From Candidatus Berkelbacteria bacterium (lineage in GTDB: Bacteria; Patescibacteriota; UBA1384; JAHJRZ01): a stretch of 7,867 nt of DNA. The notes beneath the pieces are model-generated. The model was not told the DNA's origin. It did not search any database and saw only the letters and a list, made by a program, of their open reading frames with translations. Made by a program: the position numbers and the translations under genes. The DNA lies in NCBI GenBank assembly GCA_026397195.1, contig JAPLVI010000072.1, forward strand, positions 1-7,867, read 5' to 3'. Of this stretch, positions 1 through 4,834 are shown in pieces. How positions within the stretch are numbered: position 1 is the first letter of the stretch; each line of letters starts with the position of its first letter.

Positions 1-659
1 CCAATAAAAAGAATTATATTGGCAGTGAAGAGAATTGGAAAAAAGCTGAAGAAACGTTGCGCGCTGTGCTCAAAAAGAAAAAATTAAAATTTAAAGAAGG
101 TCCAGGTGAAGCCAAATTTTATGGTCCGGCGATTGATATTAAGCTTCTAGATGCCCTGGGACGTCCGTGGCAAGGGCCGACAATTCAGGTTGATTTCAAT
201 TTTCCCGAGAAATTCGATTTGAATTATATTGACGAACATGGCAAAAAACAAAGGGTGGTGATGATTCATCGCACCGTCTTAGGGGCTATCGGTGAGCGCT
301 TCATCGGCAATCTAATCGAGCAATATGCCGGACTTTTTCCGCTTTGGCTTGCTCCGGAGCAGGTGCGCGTTCTGCCTATTTCAGATAAATTCAATGATTA
401 TGCACAGGAAATTGTCGAAAAGCTCAAATCGGCTGAAATTAGGGCTAAATTAGATAATTCTAATGAATCTCTGGGCAAAAAAATAAGAAATGCCGAAATC
501 GAAAAAGTGCCTTATATGTTTATTATTGGAGAGAAAGAGAAAAAAGCCGGCACGATTTCAGTCAGACACCATTCAGAAGGGGATTTAGGTACGAAAAAAT
601 TGGAAGAGATATTGAAGACGCTGGTCAGTGAGATAACGGAGAAGAAAATAATTAAGTAA
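1..659 (+). CDS. thrS: Threonyl-tRNA synthetase, C-terminal part (partial, runs off the left edge)
   Basis: Charges tRNA-Thr with threonine in the cytoplasm. The reading frame is open from the window edge (first full codon at base 3), giving 218 residues of the C-terminal part; the 5' portion lies outside. Visible are the class II catalytic core with YIGSEENW, then GPGEAKFYGPAIDI and QVDFNFPEKFDL. The HRT histidine that normally ligands the active-site zinc is followed by motif 3 (LGAIGERF). The HGTP anticodon-binding domain begins at about FPLWLAPEQVRVLPIS and runs to the end. A TTG at base 57 can open a shorter frame, but homology clearly continues upstream of it, so it is not the start. 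The first codons (NKK before YIGSEE) fall where the family normally has a short loop and match the 3' edge of the dispersed element in miaB. No convincing terminator is visible after the stop. Confidence 0.96.
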   Translation, partial: NKKNYIGSEENWKKAEETLRAVLKKKKLKFKEGPGEAKFYGPAIDIKLLDALGRPWQGPTIQVDFNFPEKFDLNYIDEHGKKQRVVMIHRTVLGAIGERFIGNLIEQYAGLFPLWLAPEQVRVLPISDKFNDYAQEIVEKLKSAEIRAKLDNSNESLGKKIRNAEIEKVPYMFIIGEKEKKAGTISVRHHSEGDLGTKKLEEILKTLVSEITEKKIIK

Positions 660-757
660 CCTCGCTCTTATTTAGTTTTAAATATATGCGTCCACACTGG
701 TCAATGGAGGTAAGTTTTGTTTATAAATTTTCCCCCAAAAACGTATAATTTAACAGG

Positions 758-786
758 TTGACTTCTGTTCTGGTATATGATATAAT
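758..786 (+). promoter_or_regulatory. Sigma70-type promoter of the glucosaminidase-like gene
   Basis: A -35 box TTGACT (758-763), an exact 17-base spacer, and a perfect TATAAT -10 box (781-786). Transcription would start near 793, giving a leader of about 157 nt before the ATG at 950. That leader contains the folded segment at 794-905. Confidence 0.85.
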
Positions 787-793
787 GGTATTG

Positions 794-905
794 TCTAGAA
801 AATCGTTCTAGAAACCCCGCACAGCTCCTTCCTGCAAAACCTATTACATAGTGTTATTGCAGGAGCGTCGTATGCGGGGCGGGCAAAAAATCGAGTTCTA
901 GAAAC
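794..905 (+). ncRNA. Structured 5' leader, hairpin flanked by a direct repeat (function unknown)
   Basis: A compact predicted fold occupies 815-879. The outer stem is CCCCGCA (815-821) with TGCGGGG (873-879). The inner stem is GCTCC (824-828) with GGAGC (862-866), continued after a 4-base bulge by TGCAA (833-837) with TTGCA (857-861). The apex is CTAT (841-844) with ATAG (848-851). The fold is bracketed by near-identical copies of AAAATCG(AG)TTCTAGAAAC at 799-815 and 887-905, each containing the palindrome TTCTAGAA; a further TCTAGA lies at 794-799. It sits entirely in the predicted leader. It has no U-tract directly after the stem, so it is not a simple terminator. I do not recognise a known riboswitch class. 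It could be a cis-regulatory RNA, a small RNA, or a small inserted palindromic element. Confidence 0.5.
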
Positions 906-949
906 AAAAAAGTTACCCAAATAAAAGGGTACACAAACAAAAAAACATT

Positions 950-2110
950 ATGTCAAAGAGGGGCAAAATTATTCTGGTAAGTGTTATTTTATCTTTTGTA
1001 CTCCTAATTGGAGCGGCTTTAATTTGGCTTTATCCTCTAGGTGGACTTCAGCTTTTGGCTGATTATGTTGGTCCTCGCGCTCCATATGATTTAACCCAGG
1101 GTGATGCCTTAAATGGTCCGGAGATTGGAGCCTATCTTAATAGCGTCAATCCAAATATCCCTGTTTCAGCAGGGGATAAAATGTCAAAATACTGCACCAT
1201 ACTTAATGTTAATCCGGCCTTTGCGTTGGCCATTGCTGAAGCTGACTCTTCAACTGGTAGAGCGGGTGTAGGTATGCATCATAAAAATCCAGGCAACACC
1301 AAAATTTCATATGGCCGATTAGACGAATTGGGAATTGGTCATGCCTCTTATCGTGCGGGCGACAACTTTGCCGCTTTTGATGATTGGGGAGATGGTTTCG
1401 CCGCTATTTGTGTTACCCTTTCAAATTATAGCTATTATAATCTTAGCGGCAATGTAAATGGCATTCTCCGCACCTATGCAGGAAATCCTAACCCCAATTA
1501 TTATGCCGGAGTTAACCGATTAATGGATAGACTTCTAGCCAATATCACCGTTTCAGGTGTCGTTTTTGAAGATGGGACATCAAAAACAGTTAAAGTAACT
1601 GATGCTACCGTTAACCTTAAGGCAGCTGACGGCTCACTTTTGCAAGTCTTAAAAAGCGACGCTCAAGGAGGCTTTAATTTTGGTACCCTGACCAGAAACA
1701 CCTATACCGTTGAAGCATCAAAAGAAGGATATGTTAATTTTATCTATGTTTTAAATCGTCCACATCAGAATAATTCTTTGGAGATGACCCTTGTTTCTAA
1801 AACAGAGATTCTTGATCCAGAAAAACATCCGCTCATAGCTGGGCATGGTTTTATTAAAGGACAAGTCCATCGAATTATCATAGATCCACTTGAGGACAAA
1901 AAAATCGTTCTTAAGGCGACTAATCTAGACACCAAACAGTTTTATTCAACTACCGCGGACAAAGATGGTAATTATATCTTCTATAATATTCCCAAAGGAA
2001 ATTATCGGGTTGAAATTCAGCAAGAATCTACACCTATGACTGGATTCTTCTATAGCAAAGACATCTCGCTTGTAACTGAAGGTATTCTTGAAGCTAACTT
2101 CTATATCTAA
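950..2110 (+). CDS. Membrane-anchored glucosaminidase-like protein with two transthyretin-like domains
   Basis: 386 residues. Residues 7-28 form one hydrophobic segment after MSKRGK, suggesting an N-terminal anchor or uncleaved signal with the rest outside. Residues about 55-200 resemble the lysozyme-fold glucosaminidase family (GH73-like): NVNPAFALAIAEADSSTG with a candidate catalytic Glu97, then HHKNPGNTK, FAAFDDWGDGFAA and a C-terminal helix. Such enzymes cut peptidoglycan glycan strands. Residues about 201-280 (VSGVVFEDG...YTVEASKEGY) and 302-386 (GFIKGQVH...GNYRVEI) are two carboxypeptidase-regulatory-like beta-sandwich repeats, usually binding or spacer modules at the cell surface. The ATG at 950 has an A-rich upstream stretch and no Shine-Dalgarno sequence. 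It is transcribed from the promoter at 758-786 and ends in a terminator at 2125-2151, so it appears monocistronic. Enzymatic activity is inferred from motifs only. Confidence 0.8.
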   Translation: MSKRGKIILVSVILSFVLLIGAALIWLYPLGGLQLLADYVGPRAPYDLTQGDALNGPEIGAYLNSVNPNIPVSAGDKMSKYCTILNVNPAFALAIAEADSSTGRAGVGMHHKNPGNTKISYGRLDELGIGHASYRAGDNFAAFDDWGDGFAAICVTLSNYSYYNLSGNVNGILRTYAGNPNPNYYAGVNRLMDRLLANITVSGVVFEDGTSKTVKVTDATVNLKAADGSLLQVLKSDAQGGFNFGTLTRNTYTVEASKEGYVNFIYVLNRPHQNNSLEMTLVSKTEILDPEKHPLIAGHGFIKGQVHRIIIDPLEDKKIVLKATNLDTKQFYSTTADKDGNYIFYNIPKGNYRVEIQQESTPMTGFFYSKDISLVTEGILEANFYI

Positions 2111-2124
2111 AATGATAGTGATAC

Positions 2125-2151
2125 AAAAAGCCCCTTTACGGGGCTTTTTTT
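2125..2151 (+). terminator. Rho-independent terminator of the glucosaminidase-like gene
   Basis: The stem is AAAAAGCCCC (2125-2134) with GGGGCTTTTT (2140-2149), closing a TTTAC loop, and it ends in a run of seven T (2145-2151). It begins 14 bases after the stop codon and is the clearest terminator in the left half. Confidence 0.93.
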
Positions 2152-2163
2152 GTGTTCTATTAT
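2135..2163 (+). promoter_or_regulatory. Possible miaB promoter embedded in the preceding terminator
   Basis: TTTACG (2135-2140, 4/6 match to the -35 consensus), a 17-base spacer and TATTAT (2158-2163, 5/6 match to the -10). The start site would fall near 2170, at or next to the ATG at 2171, implying a leaderless mRNA. The only other route for miaB transcription is read-through of the terminator. The -35 is weak, so this is tentative. Confidence 0.35.
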
Positions 2164-2170
2164 GAACAGT

Positions 2171-3391
2171 ATGAAAACCTATTATCTTTTAACCCTAGGT
2201 TGCCAGATGAATCATTCCGATTCAGAAAGGATAGGGGCCCTTTTAAGCTCTCTTGGCCTTAAAAGTGCCCCAGAGGGAAAGGCAGATTTAATTATAGTTA
2301 ATTCCTGCTCGGTGCGCCAAAAACCGATTGACCGAATTTGGGGTAAACTAAAGGTTTGGAAAATGATTAATCTAAAAGCGAAGAGAATTCTGACGGGCTG
2401 TGTTTTGGAGAATGATTTAATGAAATTAAATAAAGAATTTGATTTTTGTTTTAAAATTGAAGACCTAGAAAGCTTTGAGTTGTGGCTTGAAAACTACTTT
2501 AGTCCAAATAATGTTGCCAAAAAAATGAAATATGATAATTATTTAGAAATAAAACCAAAACGTTTACAAAAAAAAATAGCTTATGTTCCAATAATGAGTG
2601 GCTGTAATAATTTTTGCTCCTACTGCGCTGTTCCTTATACCAGAGGGAAGGAATGGTCACGTAATCCTGAGGCGGTTATTAGGGAAGTTGAATGTTTAGT
2701 TAATAAAGGATATAAAAGGATACTTCTTCTTGGTCAGAATGTTAACAGTTATAAAATTTTAGATGATGAACCCGACCTCGCAGCAAGCTGCGAGGTATCA
2801 GGGCGGGTTCGTTGGCAAAGTCGCAGCTCCGCTGCATCTATTGGCCTTCATCCTCGAGGCTTGCCTCGAGGTATTCAGGCGAAATCCAATAAAAAGGGCG
2901 ATGGTTTTGTAAAGCTAATGAAAAAACTGATTGAGATACCAGGCCGATTTAGAATTTATTTTATGTCACCTCATCCCAAGGATTTTTCCGACGAGTTGAT
3001 TGAATTAATAGCCAAGAAGCCTAAAATTTCAAAGGAAATACATCTTCCGATGCAGTCCGGTGACGACAAAATATTAAAAAAAATGAATCGAGGCTATACC
3101 GCAAGTGACTATTTGGAGTTAATTGAAAAAATGAGGAAAAAAATAAAAGGACTTCGCATTTCGACGGACATTATTGTCGGCTTCCCGGGCGAAACGGAGC
3201 AAAATTTCCGAAACACAGTTAAACTCGTCAAATCAAGCAATATTTCCAAGGCATATATTTCGATCTACTCGCCGCGAACTGGCACACTTGCTCAAAAAAA
3301 ATATGCCGATTCTATACCGCTAAAAATTAAGAAAAAAAGATGGCTTGCCCTCGAAAATTTAATAAATAAAAAGACTAAACGGAAACGTTAA
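2171..3391 (+). CDS. miaB: tRNA-2-methylthio-N6-dimethylallyladenosine synthase-like radical SAM methylthiotransferase, with in-frame palindromic insert
   Basis: Predicted to add a methylthio group to modified A37 of tRNAs using two iron-sulfur clusters. Counting from the ATG at 2171 (406 residues), the N-terminal domain has the three auxiliary-cluster cysteines C11 (LGCQMN), C46 (NSCSVR, the MiaB-type signature) and C77 (TGCV). The radical SAM CxxxCxxC is C145, C149, C152 (SGCNNFCSYCAVPYTRG). LLLGQNVNSY, MSPHPKDF, HLPMQSGDDKILKKMNRGY and STDIIVGFPGET follow. Two peculiarities stand out. Residues about 199-241 are encoded by a GC-rich palindromic repeat inserted between LGQNVNSY and the next helix. 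The protein ends at KKTKRKR, shortly after SPRTGT, without the usual C-terminal TRAM RNA-binding domain. An in-frame ATG at 2162 and a TTG at 2150 are alternatives. The TTG lies in the upstream terminator's T-run, and no Shine-Dalgarno sequence supports any of them. MiaB rather than MtaB or RimO is favoured by NSCSVR and VPYTRG. Confidence 0.88.
   Translation: MKTYYLLTLGCQMNHSDSERIGALLSSLGLKSAPEGKADLIIVNSCSVRQKPIDRIWGKLKVWKMINLKAKRILTGCVLENDLMKLNKEFDFCFKIEDLESFELWLENYFSPNNVAKKMKYDNYLEIKPKRLQKKIAYVPIMSGCNNFCSYCAVPYTRGKEWSRNPEAVIREVECLVNKGYKRILLLGQNVNSYKILDDEPDLAASCEVSGRVRWQSRSSAASIGLHPRGLPRGIQAKSNKKGDGFVKLMKKLIEIPGRFRIYFMSPHPKDFSDELIELIAKKPKISKEIHLPMQSGDDKILKKMNRGYTASDYLELIEKMRKKIKGLRISTDIIVGFPGETEQNFRNTVKLVKSSNISKAYISIYSPRTGTLAQKKYADSIPLKIKKKRWLALENLINKKTKRKR
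2766..2894 (+). repeat. Dispersed palindromic element, copy A, inserted in frame in miaB
   Basis: 129 bases (exactly 43 codons), GC-rich within an AT-rich gene. Outer stem GAACCCG (2768-2774) with CGGGTTC (2804-2810), enclosing hairpin CCTCGCAG-CAAG-CTGCGAGG (2776-2795). The conserved strand CGTTGGCAAAGT follows (2810-2821), then hairpin GCAGC-TCC-GCTGC (2823-2835), a spacer with CCTTCATCC, hairpin CCTCGAGGC-TT-GCCTCGAGG (2852-2871), GTATTCAGG and the 3' edge CCAATAAAA (2886-2894). The same order of blocks occurs upstream of uvrB at 7438-7627. All of it is translated, as an Arg/Ser-rich stretch that MiaB homologues would not be expected to have. Boundaries are set by where the similarity between the two copies stops. 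Confidence 0.88.
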
Positions 3392-3399
3392 GTCTTTTT
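3368..3399. terminator. Bidirectional terminator overlapping the miaB stop codon
   Basis: The stem runs from 3368-3381 (AAAAAGACTAAACG) to 3386-3399 with a GAAA tetraloop (3382-3385) and one A-A mismatch (3377/3390). The plus strand ends in a T-run for miaB. The minus strand also reads into T-rich sequence, serving the convergent bL25 gene whose stop codon is only 12 bases away. The last codons of miaB and its TAA (3389-3391) are part of the hairpin. Confidence 0.85.
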
Positions 3400-3411
3400 T
3401 AATATATTAAA

Positions 3412-4194
3412 TTACTTTTTTTCAGGCTGTTGACCCTCTGGTGCAGCTTGCTCAGGGGTTTGCGCTTGAGGTTGTGCACCCGTCGGTGCTTCTTCAGCTG
3501 GAGCAGGGGTGCCCTCTTCAGCCGGAGTGGCTTCCTCGCCTTCAGGAGCCTCTTCGCCTTCTTTCTTTTCCTTTTCTACCTCAACCGCTTCAACATCTTC
3601 TTCTACTTCTTCTTCTAGGGCCTCTAATTCCTCTTCTGAGCGGGGTGGAGTTACATTAGCGACAATATCTTCTTTCTCATCTAAAACCTCAATTGTTGAA
3701 GGGATATCGAGGTCAGAGATTTTGATCGTATCATCAAATGCTTTTAGAGGTGAAATATCAACTTTGATTTCGTCAATCAAATCATCCGGAAGAACCTCAA
3801 CCTCAACTGAATCTTTATGAGTGATAAGGTTGCCTTCTTTATCCTCAACCGCTTTTGATTTACCAGTGAAGTGAAGGGGGATTTGGGTACGCAATTTTCT
3901 ATCTTTTCTAACGCGATAAAGGTCAGCATGAATAATCTCATCAGATATCGGATCGGTTTGAATCTCCTGAATCAGAACCTTAACTGGTTTTTGTTTATCT
4001 ATTTCAAGGTCAACCAGGTTTGACGAACCAGCTTTTTGATAAACATGATGAAAAGTATTTTTGGCTACATCGAGATTTTCTGGTTTAAAACCATGACCAT
4101 AAAGAACGAGAGGGATCTGATTTTTCGCACGCAAAGTTTTTGTCTTTTTTCCCGTAATTTCTCGTTTGTTTACTTTTAGTGAAACTTTAACCAT
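3412..4194 (-). CDS. rplY: Large ribosomal subunit protein bL25, long (CTC/TL5) form with acidic tail
   Basis: Binds 5S rRNA in the 50S subunit; the long form also carries the C-terminal domain first known as general stress protein CTC. 260 residues. Residues 1-90 form the L25 domain (SLKVNKREITGKKTKTLR, IPLVLYGHG, then VLIQEIQTDPISDEIIHADLYRV). About 95-180 is the beta-rich TL5/CTC domain (IPLHFTGKSKAVEDKEGN..., ISDLDIPSTIEVLDEKEDIVANV). Residues 184-260 form a low-complexity Glu/Ala/Pro/Gln tail ending in EKK, presumably disordered. The ATG at 4194 fits the family N-terminus. It lies only about five bases after the predicted transcription start and has no Shine-Dalgarno sequence, so the mRNA is probably leaderless. 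It converges on miaB and shares the terminator at 3368-3399. Confidence 0.95.
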   Translation of the reverse strand: MVKVSLKVNKREITGKKTKTLRAKNQIPLVLYGHGFKPENLDVAKNTFHHVYQKAGSSNLVDLEIDKQKPVKVLIQEIQTDPISDEIIHADLYRVRKDRKLRTQIPLHFTGKSKAVEDKEGNLITHKDSVEVEVLPDDLIDEIKVDISPLKAFDDTIKISDLDIPSTIEVLDEKEDIVANVTPPRSEEELEALEEEVEEDVEAVEVEKEKKEGEEAPEGEEATPAEEGTPAPAEEAPTGAQPQAQTPEQAAPEGQQPEKK

Positions 4195-4205
4195 AGCAGT
4201 TATTA

Positions 4206-4234
4206 ATTTTATGGCATAATTGTTTGTCTGTCAA
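4206..4234 (-). promoter_or_regulatory. Sigma70-type promoter of rplY, predicted to give a leaderless mRNA
   Basis: Read on the minus strand: TTGACA (4234-4229, perfect -35), a 17-base spacer and TAAAAT (4211-4206, 5/6). The start site would be near 4199, and the start codon is at 4194. It lies between the upstream gene's terminator and rplY, so bL25 has its own transcript. Confidence 0.82.
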
Positions 4235-4253
4235 TAAGCTATAGGGAAAAAAC

Positions 4254-4279
4254 AAAAAGAGGCCCGAAGGCCTCTTTTT
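4254..4279 (-). terminator. Rho-independent terminator of the zinc-ribbon gene (UUCG loop)
   Basis: On the minus strand the stem is AGAGGCC-TTCG-GGCCTCT (bases 4275 to 4258), flanked by an A-run and followed by a T-run. The UUCG tetraloop is a classic very stable terminator loop. It lies 16 bases beyond the stop codon at 4295. Confidence 0.92.
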
Positions 4280-4294
4280 TATATCACTTTTTAA

Positions 4295-4672
4295 TTATTT
4301 GCCAAACATTGTTTCAAAATCACCGTTAAATTTTTCGAAGAAATTGTGGGCATCAATCACATCATTTGTTGAAATTTCCTTTAATTTTTTCTCCTTTTTG
4401 TCTTTAGGTTTTGATAATTTCTTAACCCTATCTTGTGATTGAAGTCCATCTATTTCTTTTGAATCAGCCAAGAGTTCCCTTTCTGGTGTAACCATAACGG
4501 TAGCGAAAACAAGAGTAGGGCACTGCAGACAGTTAAGCTGCAAAAAGTAGGTTTTGTCGACATAACCCCTAAATTGAACCTGTTCGGGCTTATTAAATTT
4601 GGCTCCGCAACCAGGGCAAGTAATCTTCTCCTGAAGAGTTCTAATCAGTTTCTTTAAAATTCTAACATTCAT
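4295..4672 (-). CDS. Small conserved-looking zinc-ribbon protein of unknown function
   Basis: 125 residues, no function recognised. The N-terminal half has two CxxC pairs, C19-P-G-C22 and C48-L-Q-C51, separated by 25 residues of beta-like sequence (FRGYVDKTYFLQLN). This is typical of a zinc ribbon. Residues 80-97 are a Lys-rich linker (KKLSKPKDKKEKKLKE). The last 25 residues (NDVIDAHNFFEKFNGDF...) look like an amphipathic helix that could be a peptide-binding or docking tail. A Shine-Dalgarno sequence AAGGAG (4682-4677) lies four bases before the ATG, the best ribosome site in this window. It has a consensus promoter (4785-4813), a leader of about 105 nt with two hairpins, and its own terminator. 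The strong expression signals suggest a housekeeping role, perhaps nucleic-acid related, but this is inference. Confidence 0.82.
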   Translation of the reverse strand: MNVRILKKLIRTLQEKITCPGCGAKFNKPEQVQFRGYVDKTYFLQLNCLQCPTLVFATVMVTPERELLADSKEIDGLQSQDRVKKLSKPKDKKEKKLKEISTNDVIDAHNFFEKFNGDFETMFGK

Positions 4673-4684
4673 GCCTCTCCTTTT

Positions 4685-4710
4685 GGCCTATATCTTATGG
4701 ATATTAGGCC
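4685..4710 (-). promoter_or_regulatory. Hairpin immediately upstream of the zinc-ribbon gene's Shine-Dalgarno
   Basis: GGCCTA (4685-4690) pairs with TAGGCC (4705-4710) and TATC (4691-4694) with GATA (4700-4703), leaving a five-base loop and one bulged base. In the minus-strand leader it ends two bases before AAGGAG, where it could tune ribosome access. On the plus strand it is followed by TTTTGTTTT and could instead act as a weak terminator, although no plus-strand gene precedes it. Confidence 0.5.
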
Positions 4711-4749
4711 TTTTGTTTTGGTTATTTTGTTTCGAGCATGCAGTATTAC

Positions 4750-4772
4750 TCTATTATACTTCGTAGAATAGA
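4750..4772. promoter_or_regulatory. Inverted repeat downstream of the zinc-ribbon promoter
   Basis: TCTATTATAC (4750-4759) and GTAGAATAGA (4763-4772) form a 10-base dyad with one mismatch around a TTC loop. In the minus-strand transcript it would lie within the first ~30 bases, so it could be an operator or a 5'-end RNA hairpin. No regulator is identified. Confidence 0.4.
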
Positions 4773-4784
4773 CTAACTCTATCT

Positions 4785-4813
4785 ATTATAGCAAACTTTA
4801 AGGGCCAAGTCAA
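4785..4813 (-). promoter_or_regulatory. Consensus sigma70-type promoter of the zinc-ribbon gene
   Basis: On the minus strand: TTGACT (4813-4808), a 17-base spacer and a perfect TATAAT (4790-4785). The predicted start is near 4778. It lies back to back with the start of the GC-rich plus-strand gene, whose possible -10 is at 4824-4829. Confidence 0.87.
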
Positions 4814-4820
4814 TCTTGAC

Positions 4821-4829
4821 TGTTATATT
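4821..4829 (+). promoter_or_regulatory. Possible extended -10 promoter of the cold-shock-like gene
   Basis: TG-T-TATATT (4821-4829) fits an extended -10 element. No acceptable -35 is visible 16-18 bases upstream, where the -35 of the divergent promoter nearly overlaps. The start site would fall at about 4836, essentially on the ATG at 4835, so the mRNA could be leaderless. Confidence 0.35.
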
Positions 4830-4834
4830 ATTCT

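Larger units (their letters stand above)
660..949. other. Intergenic region between thrS and the surface-protein gene
   Basis: These 290 bases carry no convincing gene. The first 97 are AT-rich and include a 20-codon mini-frame at 686-748 (MRPHWSME...) with no supporting evidence. A TATAAT at 744-749 has no good -35 partner. From 758 on there is a consensus promoter and a long structured leader, listed separately. I see no clear rho-independent terminator for thrS. Confidence 0.7.

Noticed and set aside
57..59. TTG at 57 as a start codon
   Set aside because: ThrS homology (YIGSEENWKKAEET) continues in frame upstream to the window edge.
686..748. 20-codon mini-gene starting MRPHWSME
   Set aside because: Too short, no ribosome site, and it ends before the promoter at 758; kept only as a similarity note.
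2150..2170. TTG at 2150 as the miaB start
   Set aside because: It lies in the T-run of the upstream terminator, and the family N-terminus begins at MKTYYLLTLGCQMN from 2171.
2766..2894. The hairpins in miaB as a CRISPR or tRNA-like feature
   Set aside because: The stems are unequal in sequence and spacing, there are no regular direct repeats with spacers, and no tRNA arms or T-loop are present.
3430..3820. Plus-strand reading frames rich in Phe, Ser and Leu opposite rplY
   Set aside because: They are antisense shadows of the Glu/Ala/Pro-rich bL25 tail, with low-complexity products and no ribosome sites.
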